A stretch of DNA of 64,000 nucleotides from Diorhabda sublineata (lineage: Eukaryota > Arthropoda > Insecta > Coleoptera > Chrysomelidae), in contig NW_026614221.1 of the NCBI RefSeq assembly GCF_026230105.1, positions 274,641 through 338,640 of the forward strand, in the 5' to 3' direction. The notes beneath the pieces are model-generated. The model did no database searches. It saw nothing but the letters and a program-made list of their open reading frames with translations, and had not been told where the DNA came from. How positions within the stretch are numbered: the stretch's first letter is position 1; every line of letters starts with the position of its first letter. The position numbers and the translations under genes are program-made. This document shows positions 52,701-64,000 of this stretch, in pieces.

Positions 52701-55160
52701 GTTTGCATCTAACTTTGTCAGATATCATCGAATAACATCCATTGAAGCCCATTGAGGTCAACTGTCACTTTGTAATAATTGAAAATTTTCAAAGTCTATC
52801 TTCCTTATTTGAAGTCGAATTTCAACATTTCTCATATATTTGAGTGAGTTTGCGAATAACTTTGTCATATATCATCGAATAACATCCATTGAAGCCCATT
52901 GAGGTCAACTGTCACTTTGTAATAATTGAAAATTTTCAAAGTCTATCTTCCTGATTTGAAGTCGAATTCCAACACTTCTTATATATTTGAGTGAGTTTGC
53001 ATCTAACTTTGTCAGATATCATTGAATAACATCCATTGAAGCCCATTGAGGTCAACTGTCACTTTGTAATAATTGAAAATTTTCAAAGTCTATCTTCCTG
53101 ATTTGAAGTCGAATTCCAACATTTCTTATATATTTGAGTGAGTTTGCATCTAACTTTGTCAGATATCATTGAATAACATCCATTGAAGCCCATTGAGGTC
53201 AACTGTCACTTTGTAATAATTGAAAATTTTCAAAGTCTATCTTCCTAATTTGAAGTCGAATTCCAACATTTCTTATATATTTGAGTGAGTTTGCGGATAA
53301 CTTTGTCAGATATCATCGAATAACATCGATTGAAGCCTATTGAGGTCAACTGTCACTTTGTAATAATTGAAAATTTTCAAAGTCTATCTTCCTAATTTGA
53401 AGTCGAATTCCAATTTCTTATATATTTGAGTGAGTTTGCATCTAACTTTGTCAGATATCATCGAATAACATCCATTGAAGCCCATTGAGGTCATCTGTCA
53501 CTTTGTGTTAATTGAAAATTTTCAAAGTCTATCCTCCTAATTTAAAGTCGAATTCCAACATTTCTTATATATTTGAGTGAGTTTGCATCTAACTTAGTCA
53601 GATATCATCGAATAACATCCATTGAAGCCCATTGAGGTCAACTGTCACTTTGTGTTAATTGAAAATTTTCAAAGTCTATCTTCCTAATTTGAAGTCGAAT
53701 TCCAACATTTCTTATATATTTGAGTGAGTTTGCATCTAACTTTGTCAGATATCATCGAATAACATCCATTGAAGCCCATTGAGGTCAACTGTCACTTTGT
53801 AATAATTGAAAATTTTCAAAGTCTATATTCCTAATTTGAAGTCGAATTTCAACATTTCTCATATATTTGAGTGAGTTTGCGAATAACTTTGTCAGATATC
53901 ATCGAATAACATCGATTGAAGCCCATTGAGGTCAACTGTCACTTTGTAATAATTGAAAATTTTCAAAGTCTATCTTCCTAATTTGAAGTCGAATTCCAAC
54001 ATTTCTTATATATTTGAGTGAGTTTGCATCTAACTTTGTCAGATATCATCGAATAACATCGATTGAAGCCCATTGAGGTCAACTGTCACTTTGTAATAAT
54101 TGAAAATTTTCAAAGTCTATCTTCCTTATTTGAAGTCGAATTTCAACATTTCTCATATATTTGAGTGAGTTTGCGAATAACTTTGTCATATATCATCGAA
54201 TAACATCCATTGAAGCCCATTGAGGTCAACTGTCACTTTGTAATAATTGAAAATTTTCAAAGTCTATCTTCCTGATTTGAAGTCGAATTCCAACATTTCT
54301 TATATATTTGAGTGAGTTTGCATCTAACTTTGTCAGATATCATCGAATAACATCGATTGAAGCCCATTGAGGTCAACTGTCACTTTGTAATAATTGAAAA
54401 TTTTCAAAGTCTATCTTCCTTATTTGAAGTCGAATTTCAACATTTCTCATATATTTGAGTGAGTTTGCGAATAACTTTGTCATATATCATCGAATAACAT
54501 CCATTGAAGCCCATTGAGGTCAACTGTCACTTTGTAATAATTGAAAATTTTCAAAGTCTATCCTCCTAATTTAAAGTCGAATTCCAACATTTCTTATATA
54601 TTTGAGTGAGTTTGCATCTAACTTAGTCATATATCATCGAATAACATCCATTGAAGCCCATTGAGGTCAACTGTCACTTTGTGTTAATTGAAAATTTTCA
54701 AAGTCTATCTTCCTAATTTGAAGTCGAATTCCAACATTTCTTATATATTTGAGTGAGTTTGCATCTAACTTTGTCAGATATCATCGAATAACATCCATTG
54801 AAGCCCATTGAGGTCAACTGTCACTTTGTAATAATTGAAAATTTTCAAAGTCTATATTCCTAATTTGAAGTCGAATTTCAACATTTCTCATATATTTGAG
54901 TGAGTTTGCGAATAACTTTGTCAGATATCATCGAATAACATCGATTGAAGCCCATTGAGGTCAACTGTCACTTTGTAATAATTGAAAATTTTCAAAGTCT
55001 ATCTTCCTAATTTGAAGTCGAATTCCAATTTCTTATATATTTGAGTGAGTTTGCATCTAACTTTGTCAGATATCATCGAATAACATCCATTGAAGCCCAT
55101 TGAGGTCATCTGTCACTTTGTGTTAATTGAAAATTTTCAAAGTCTATCCTCCTAATTTAA
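49720..55160 (+). repeat. Higher-order repeat marked by a 2-bp deletion allele
   Basis: CCAATTTCTT (two bases lost from CCAACATTTCTT) occurs after GAATT at 49883, 51498, 52378, 53405 and 55020. Spacings of 1615, 880, 1027 and 1615 bp are 11, 6, 7 and 11 monomers less 2. It is always followed by the TATCCTCC/TTTAAAGTC monomer, so a block of linked variants is moving as a unit. Confidence 0.85.
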
Positions 55161-58100
55161 AGTCGAATTCCAACATTTCTTATATATTTGAGTGAGTTTG
55201 CATCTAACTTAGTCAGATATCATCGAATAACATCCATTGAAGCCCATTGAGGTCAACTGTCACTTTGTGTTAATTGAAAATTTTCAAAGTCTATCTTCCT
55301 AATTTGAAGTCGAATTCCAACATTTCTTATATATTTGAGTGAGTTTGCATCTAACTTTGTCAGATATCATCGAATAACATCCATTGAAGCCCATTGAGGT
55401 CAACTGTCACTTTGTAATAATTGAAAATTTTCAAAGTCTATATTCCTAATTTGAAGTCGAATTTCAACATTTCTCATATATTTGAGTGAGTTTGCGAATA
55501 ACTTTGTCAGATATCATCGAATAACATCGATTGAAGCCCATTGAGGTCAACTGTCACTTTGTAATAATTGAAAATTTTCAAAGTCTATCTTCCTAATTTG
55601 AAGTCGAATTCCAACATTTCTTATATATTTGAGTGAGTTTGCATCTAACTTTGTCAGATATCATCGAATAACATCGATTGAAGCCCATTGAGGTCAACTG
55701 TCACTTTGTAATAATTGAAAATTTTCAAAGTCTATCTTCCTTATTTGAAGTCGAATTTCAACATTTCTCATATATTTGAGTGAGTTTGCGAATAACTTTG
55801 TCATATATCATCGAATAACATCCATTGAAGCCCATTGAGGTCAACTGTCACTTTGTAATAATTGAAAATTTTCAAAGTCTATCCTCCTAATTTAAAGTCG
55901 AATTCCAACATTTCTTATATATTTGAGTGAGTTTGCATCTAACTTAGTCATATATCATCGAATAACATCCATTGAAGCCCATTGAGGTCAACTGTCACTT
56001 TGTGTTAATTGAAAATTTTCAAAGTCTATCTTCCTAATTTGAAGTCGAATTCCAACATTTCTTATATATTTGAGTGAGTTTGCATCTAACTTTGTCAGAT
56101 ATCATCGAATAACATCCATTGAAGCCCATTGAGGTCAACTGTCACTTTGTAATAATTGAAAATTTTCAAAGTCTATATTCCTAATTTGAAGTCGAATTTC
56201 AACATTTCTCATATATTTGAGTGATTTTGCTAATAACTTTGTCAGATATCATCGAATAACATCGATTGAAGCCCATTGAGGTCAACTGTCACTTTGTAAT
56301 AATTGAAAATTTTCAAAGTCTATCTTCCTAATTTGAAGTCGAATTCCAACATTTCTTATATATTTGAGTGAGTTTGCATCTAACTTTGTCAGATATCATC
56401 GAATAACATCGATTGAAGCCCATTGAGGTCAACTGTCACTTTGTAATAATTGAAAATTTTCAAAGTCTATCTTCCTTATTTGAAGTCGAATTTCAACATT
56501 TCTCATATATTTGAGTGAGTTTGCGAATAACTTTGTCATATATCATCGAATAACATCCATTGAAGCCCATTGAGGTCAACTGTCACTTTGTAATAATTGA
56601 AAATTTTCAAAGTCTATCTTCCTGATTTGAAGTCGAATTCCAACATTTCTTATATATTTGAGTGAGTTTGCATCTAACTTTGTCAGATATCATTGAATAA
56701 CATCCATTGAAGCCCATTGAGGTCAACTGTCACTTTGTAATAATTGAAAATTTTCAAAGTCTATCTTCCTAATTTGAAGTCCAATTCCAACATTTCTTAT
56801 ATATTTGAGTGAGTTTGCGAATAACTTTGTCAGATATCATCGAATAACATCGATTGAAGCCTATTGAGGTCAACTGTCACTTTGTAATAATTGAAAATTT
56901 TCAAAGTCTATCTTCCTAATTTGAAGTCGAATTCCAACATTTCTTATATATTTGAGTGAGTTTGCATCTAACTTTGTCAGATATCATCGAATAACATCCA
57001 TTGAAGCCCATTGAGGTCATCTGTCACTTTGTGTTAATTAAAAATTTTCAAAGTCTATCCTCCTAATTTAAAGTCGAATTCCAACATTTCTTATATATTT
57101 GAGTGAGTTTGCATCTAACTTAGTCAGATATCATCGAATAACATCCATTGAAGCCCATTGAGGTCAACTGTCACTTTGTGTTAATTGAAAATTTTCAAAG
57201 TCTATCTTCCTAATTTGAAGTCGAATTCCAACATTTCTTATATATTTGAGTGAGTTTGCATCTAACTTTGTCAGCTATCATCGAATAACATCATTGAAGC
57301 CCATTGAGGTCAACTGTCACTTTGTAATAATTGAAAATTTTCAAAGTCTATCTTCCTAATTTGAAGTCGAATTCCAACATTTCTTATATATTTGAGTGAG
57401 TTTGCATCTAACTTTGTCAGATATCATCGAATAACATCCATTGAAGCCCTTTGAGGTCATCTGTCACTTTGTAATAATTGAAAATTTTCAAAGTCTATCT
57501 TCCTAATTTGAAGTCGAATTCCAACATTTCTTATATATTTGAGTGAGTTTGCATCTAACTTAGTCAGATATCATCGAATAACATCCATTGAAGCCCATTG
57601 AGGTCAACTGTCACTTTAAATAATTGAAAATTTTCAAAGTCTATCTTCCTAATTTGAAGTCGAATTCCAACATTTCTTATATATTTGAGTGAGTTTGCTT
57701 ATAACTTTGTCTGATATCATCGAATAACATCCATTGAATCCCATTGAGGTCAACTGTCACTTTGTGTTAATTGAAAATTTTCCAAGTCTATCTTCCTTAT
57801 TTGAAGTCGAATTTCAACATTTCTCATATATTTGAGTGAGTTTGCGAATAACTTTGTCATATATCATCGAAAAACATCGATTGAAGCCCATTGAGGTCAA
57901 CTGTCACTTTGTAATAATTGAAAATTTTCAAAGTCTATCTTCCTGATTTGAAGTCGAATTCCAACATTTCTTATATATTTGAGTGAGTTCGCTCTAACTT
58001 TATCAAATTACATCGAATAACATCCATTGGAGCCCATTGAGGTCAACTGTCACTTTGTAATAATTGAAAATTTTCAAAATCTATCTTCCTAATTTGAAGT

Positions 58101-59999
58101 CGAATTCCAACATTTCTTATATATTTGAGTGAGTTTGCATCTAACTTTGTCAGATATCATCGAATAACATCCATTGAAGCCCATTGAGGTCATCTGTCAC
58201 TTTGTGTTAATTGAAAATTTTCAAAGTCTATCTTCCTGATTTGAAGTCGAATTCCAACATTTCTTATATATTTGAGTGAGTTTGCATCGAACTTTGTCAG
58301 ATATCATTGAATAACATCCATTGAAGCCCATTGAGGTCAACTGTCACTATGTAATAATTGAAAATTTTCAAAGTCTATCTTCCTAATTTAAAGTGGAATT
58401 CCAACATTTCTTATATATTTGAGTGAGTTTGCATCTAACTTAGTGAGATATCATCGAATAACATCCATTGAAGCCCATTGAGGTCAACTGTCACTTTGTG
58501 TTAATTGAAAATTTTCAAAGTCTATCTTCCTAATTTGAAGTCGAATTCCAACATTTCTTATATATTTGAGTGAGTTTGCATCTAACTTTGTCAGATATCA
58601 TCGAATAACATCCATTGAAGCCCATTGAGGTCAACTGTCACTTTGTAATAATTGAAAATTTTCAAAGTCTATATTCCTAATTTGAAGTCGAATTTCAACA
58701 TTTCTCATATATTTGAGTGAGTTTGCGAATAACTTTGTCAGATATCATCGAATAACATCGATTGAAGCCCATTGAGGTCAACTGTCACTTTGTAATAATT
58801 GAAAATTTTCAAAGTCTATCTTCCTAATTTGAAGTCGAATTCCAACATTTCTTATATATTTGAGTGAGTTCGCATCTAACTTTGTCAGATATCATCGAAT
58901 AACATCCATTGAAGCCCATTGAGGTCAACTGTCACTTTGTAATAATTGAAAATTTTCAAAGTCTATATTCCTAATTTGAAGTCGAATTTCAACATTTCTC
59001 ATATATTTGAGTGAGTTTGCGAATAAGTTTGTCAGATATCATCGAATAACATCGATTGAAGCCCATTGAGGTCAACTGTCACTTTGTAATAATTGAAAAT
59101 TTTCAAAGTCTATCTTCCTAATTTGAAGTCGAATTCCAACATTTCTTATATATTTGAGTGAGTTTGCATCTAACTTTGTCAGATATCATCGAATAACATC
59201 AATTGAAGCCCATTGAGGTCAACTGTCACTTTGTAATAATTGAAAATTTTCAAAGTCTATCTTCCTAATTTGAAGTCGAATTCCAACATTTCTTATATAT
59301 TTGAGTGAGTTTGCATCTAACTTTGTCAGATATCATCGAATAACATCCATTGAAGCCGTTTGAGGTCATCTGTCACTTTGTAATAATTGAAAATTTTCAA
59401 AGTCTATCTTCCTAATTTGAAGTCGAATTTCAACATTCCTCATATATTTGAGTGAGTTTGCGAATAACTTTGTTATATATCATCGAAAAACATCGATTGA
59501 AGCCCATTGAGGTCAATTGTCACTTTGTAATAATTGAAAATTTTCAAAGTCTATCTTCCTAATTTGAAGTCGAATTCCAACATTTCTTATATATTTGAGT
59601 GAGTTTGCATCTAACTTTGTCAGATATCATCGAATAACATCCATTGAAGCCCATTGAGGTCAACTGTCACTTTGTAATAATTGAAAATTTTCAAAGTCTA
59701 TCTTCCTAATTTGAAGTCGAATTCCAACATTTCTTATATATTTGAGTGAGTTTGCATCTAACTTTGTCAGATATCATCGAATAACATCAATTGAAGCCCA
59801 TTGAGGTCAACTGTCACTTTGTAATAATTGAAAATTTTCAAAGTCTATCTTCCTAATTTGAAGTCGAATTCCAACATTTCTTATATATTTGAGTGAGTTT
59901 GCATCTAACTTTGTCAGATATCATCGAATAACATCCATTGAAGCCCTTTGAGGTCATCTGTCACTTTGTAATAATTAGAAATTTTCAAAGTCTATCTTC

Positions 60000-62900
60000 C
60001 TAATTTGAAGTCGAATTTCAACATTTCTCATATATTTGAGTGAGATTGCGATTAACTTTGTCATATATCATCGAAAAACATCGATTGAAGCCCATTGAGG
60101 TCAATTGTCACTTTGTAATAATTGAAAATTTTCAAAGTCTATCTTCCTGATTTGAAGTCGAATTCCAACATTTCTTATATATTTGTGTGAGTTTGCATCT
60201 AACTTTGTCAGATATCATCGAATAACATCCATTGAAGCCCATTGAGGTCAACTGTCACTTTGTAATAATTGAAAATTTTCAAAGTCTATCTTCCTAATTT
60301 GAAGTCGAATTCCAATATTTCTTATATTTTTGAGTGAGTTTGCATCTAACTTTGTCAGATATCATCGAATAACATCCATTGAAGCCCATTGAGGTCAACT
60401 GTCACTTTGTAATAATTGAAAATTTTCAAAGTCTATATTCCTAATTTGAAGTCGAATTTCAACATTTCTCATATATTTGAGTGAGTTTGCGAATAACTTT
60501 GTCAGATATCATCGAATAACATCGATTGAAGCCCATTGAGGTCAACTGTCACTTTGTGATAATTGAAAATTTTCAAAGTCTATCTTCCTAATTTGAAGTC
60601 GAATTCCAACATTTCTTATATATTTGAGTGAGTTTGCATCTAACTTTGTCAGATATCATCGAATAACATCAATTGAAGCCCATTGAGGTCAACTGTCACT
60701 TTAAATAATTGAAAATTTTCAAAGTCTATCTTCCTAATTTGAAGTCGAATTCCCACATTTCTTATATGTTTGAGTGAGTTTGCATCTAACTTTGTCTGAT
60801 ATCATCGAATAACATCCATTGAATCCCATTGAGGTCAACTGTCACTTTGTGTTAATTGAAAATTTTCCAAGTCTATCTTCCTAATTTGAAGTCGAATTCC
60901 AACATTTCTTATATATTTGAGTGTTTGCATCTAACTTTGTCAGATATCATCGAATAACATCAATTGAAGCCCATTGAGGTCAACTGTCACTTTGTAATAA
61001 TTGAAAATTTTCAAAGTCTATCTTCCTAATATGAAGTCGAATTCCAACATTTCTTATATATTTAAGTGAGTTTGCATCTAACTTTGTCAGATATCATCGA
61101 ATAACATCCATTGAAGCCCTTTGAGGTCATCTGTCACTTTGTAATAATTGAAAATTTTCAAAGTCTATCTTCCTAATTTGAAGTCGAATTTCAACATTTC
61201 TCATATATTTGAGTGAGTTTGCGAATAACTTTGTCATATATCATCGAAAAACATCGATTGAAGCCCATTGAGGTCAACTGTCACTTTGTAATAATTGAAA
61301 ATTTTCAAAGTCTATCTTCCTAATTTGAAGTCGAATTCCAACATTTCTTATATATTTGAGTGAGTTTGCATCTAACTTAGTCAGATATCATCGAATAACA
61401 TCCATTGAAGCCCATTGAGGTCAACTGTCACTTTAAATAATTGAAAATTTTCAAAGTCTATCTTCCTAATTTGAAGTCGAATTCCAACATTTCTTATATA
61501 TTTGAGTGAGTTTGCATCTAACTTTGTCTGATATCATCGAATAACATCCATTGAATCCCATTGAGGTCAACTGTCACTTTGTGTTAATTGAAAATTTTCC
61601 AAGTCTATCTTCCTAATTTGAAGTCGAATTCCAACATTTCTTATATATTTGAGTGAGTTTGCATCTAACTTTGTCAGATATCATCGAATAACATCAATTG
61701 AAGCCCATTGAGGTCAACTGTCACTTTGTAATAATTGAAAATTTTCAAAGTCTATCTTCCTAATTTGAAGTCGAATTCCAACATTTCTTATATATTTGAG
61801 TGAGTTTGCATCTAACTTTGTCAGATATCATCGAATAACATCCATTGAAGCCCTTTGAGGTCATCTGTCACTTTGTAATAATTGAAAATTTTCAAAGTCT
61901 ATATTCCTAATTTGAAGTCGAATTCCAACATTTCTTATATATTTGAGTGAGTTTGCATCTAACTTTGTCAGATATCATCGAATAACATCCATTGAAGCCC
62001 TTTGAGGTCATCTGTCACTTTGTAATAATTAGAAATTTTCAAAGTCTATCTTCCTAATTTGAAGTCGAATTTCAACATTTCTCATATATTTGAGTGAGAT
62101 TGCGATTAACTTTGTCATATATCATCGAAAAACATCGATTGAAGCCCATTGAGGTCAATTGTCACTTTGTAATAATTGAAAATTTTCAAAGTCTATCTTC
62201 CTGATTTGAAGTCGAATTCCAACATTTCTTATATATTTGTGTGAGTTTGCATCTAACTTTGTCAGATATCATCGAATAACATCCATTGAAGCCCATTGAG
62301 GTCAACTGTCACTTTGTAATAATTGAAAATTTTCAAAGTCTATCTTCCTAATTTGAAGTCGAATTCCAATATTTCTTATATTTTTGAGTGAGTTTGCATC
62401 TAACTTTGTCAGATATCATCGAATAACATCCATTGAAGCCCATTGAGGTCAACTGTCACTTTGTAATAATTGAAAATTTTCAAAGTCTATATTCCTAATT
62501 TGAAGTCGAATTCCAATATTTCTTATATTTTTGAGTGAGTTTGCATCTAACTTTGTCAGATATCATCGAATAACATCCATTGAAGCCCATTGAGGTCAAC
62601 TGTCACTTTGTAATAATTGAAAATTTTCAAAGTCTATATTCCTAATTTGAAGTCGAATTTCAACATTTCTCATATATTTGAGTGAGTTTGCGAATAACTT
62701 TGTCAGATATCATCGAATAACATCGATTGAAGCCCATTGAGGTCAACTGTCACTTTGTAATAATTGAAAATTTTCAAAGTCTATCTTCCTAATATGAAGT
62801 CGAATTCCAACATTTCTTATATATTTAAGTGAGTTTGCATCTAACTTTGTCAGATATCATCGAATAACATCCATTGAAGCCCTTTGAGGTCATCTGTCAC

Positions 62901-63700
62901 TTTGTAATAATTGAAAATTTTCAAAGTCTATCTTCCTAATTTGAAGTCGAATTTCAACATTTCTCATATATTTGAGTGAGTTTGCGAATAACTTTGTCAT
63001 ATATCATCGAAAAACATCGATTGAAGCCCATTGAGGTCAACTGTCACTTTGTAATAATTGAAAATTTTCAAAGTCTATCTTCCTAATTTGAAGTCGAATT
63101 CCAACATTTCTTATATATTTGAGTGAGTTTGCATCTAACTTAGTCAGATATCATCGAATAACATCCATTGAAGCCCATTGAGGTCAACTGTCACTTTAAA
63201 TAATTGAAAATTTTCAAAGTCTATCTTCCTAATTTGAAGTCGAATTCCAACATTTCTTATATATTTGAGTGAGTTTGCATCTAACTTTGTCTGATATCAT
63301 CGAATAACATCCATTGAATCCCATTGAGGTCAACTGTCACTTTGTGTTAATTGAAAATTTTCCAAGTCTATCTTCCTAATTTGAAGTCGAATTCCAACAT
63401 TTCTTATATATTTGAGTGAGTTTGCATCTAACTTTGTCAGATATCATCGAATAACATCAATTGAAGCCCATTGAGGTCAACTGTCACTTTGTAATAATTG
63501 AAAATTTTCAAAGTCTATCTTCCTAATTTGAAGTCGAATTCCAACATTTCTTATATATTTGAGTGAGTTTGCATCTAACTTTGTCAGATATCATCGAATA
63601 ACATCCATTGAAGCCCTTTGAGGTCATCTGTCACTTTGTAATAATTGAAAATTTTCAAAGTCTATATTCCTAATTTGAAGTCGAATTTCAACATTTCTCA
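60000..63700 (+). repeat. Right-end duplication of about 14 monomers
   Basis: TGAGATTGCG at 60041 and 62095 and TTTTTGAGTG (from TTATATTTTTG) near 60325 and 62382 repeat about 2054 bp apart. AATATGAAG at 61028 and 62791 repeats at 1763 bp (12 monomers less 1). The two different spacings indicate an overlapping, rearranged duplication. The TTATATTTTTG monomer is additionally tandemly copied near 62520. Confidence 0.72.
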
Positions 63701-64000
63701 TATATTTGAGTGAGTTTGCGAATAACTTTGTCAGATATCATCGAATAACATCGATTGAAGCCCATTGAGGTCAACTGTCACTTTGTAATAATTGAAAATT
63801 TTCAAAGTCTATCTTCCTAATTTGAAGTCGAATTCCAACATTTCTTATATATTTGAGTGAGTTTGCGAATAACTTTGTCATATATCATCGAAAAACTTCG
63901 ATTGAAGCCCATTGAGGTCAATTGTCACTTTGTAATAATTGAAAATTTTCAAAGTCTATCTTCCTGATTTGAAGTCGAATTCCAACATTTCTTATATATA

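Larger units (their letters stand above)
45462..64000 (+). repeat. 147-bp tandem satellite array, right block (about 126 monomers)
   Basis: This is the same 147-bp satellite in the same orientation, resuming inside a monomer at the second copy of the 13-bp target-site duplication. The right flank is in register with the left. The rare variant CATAGAAGCC occurs at 40271 and at 45693; after subtracting the 2028-bp insert and 13-bp duplication the distance is 3381 bp, exactly 23 monomers. Characteristic alleles here are CCAATTTCTT (2-bp deletion, 49.9-55.0 kb), CACTTTAAATAATTG (1-bp deletion), TATCCTCC and CATTGAATAAC. The last base of the window departs from consensus, which is one base and carries no weight. 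The array continues off the right edge. Confidence 0.98.

Noticed and set aside
1..64000. CENP-B box or telomere-type repeats
   Set aside because: No CENP-B-box-like motif and no TTAGG, TTAGGG or similar tandem run was seen. A centromeric role is left as inference only.

Overview
The window is almost entirely one tandem satellite-DNA array from a eukaryotic, most likely insect, genome. The basic unit is 147 bp and about 31% GC. Roughly 422 head-to-tail monomers, all in the same orientation, fill positions 1-43433 and 45462-64000. Start-to-start distances are exactly 147 bp apart from a few recurrent short indel alleles. By my eye tally these alleles account for the whole 80-bp shortfall from 422 x 147. 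No host gene, tRNA, rRNA or CRISPR array is visible.

The array has layered organisation. Monomer variants recur in fixed order, forming higher-order repeats (HORs) that change along the window: about 10-mers in the first 3 kb; 9-mers of 1323 bp near 3.4-6.0, 27.4-30.4 and 36.0-40.0 kb; an 11/12-mer of 1604/1751 bp at 6.6-11.7 kb; alternating 1615/1762-bp units at 14.5-19.9 kb; a 15-mer (2205 bp) spacing at 20.4-22.6 kb; an 11-mer of 1617 bp at 31.6-34.8 kb; 1615-bp units built of 6-, 7- and 11-monomer spacings at 49.7-55.0 kb; and a roughly 14-monomer duplication at the right end. This is the pattern expected from unequal exchange or local amplification.

The only non-satellite DNA is a 2028-bp insertion at 43434-45461, flanked by a perfect 13-bp target-site duplication. 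It lies on the minus strand. It has a structured 5' leader with three hairpins, three GATA-type motifs and two short uORFs. It then has one intact 422-codon gag-like ORF1 with a coiled coil, an RRM-like/PRE_C2HC region and three zinc knuckles, as in the Jockey group of non-LTR retrotransposons. It ends in a 428-bp 3' region containing hairpins and a TGTGTGT end. There is no endonuclease or reverse transcriptase. It therefore looks like a gag-only, non-autonomous LINE derivative comparable in layout to HeT-A or HAL1 elements, mobilised in trans. Removing the insertion and one copy of the duplication restores the 147-bp phase exactly, so the insertion is young relative to the array.

Assigning the organism to insects rests only on the Jockey-type ORF1. 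I do not recognise the satellite family, and a centromeric or pericentromeric location is inference.
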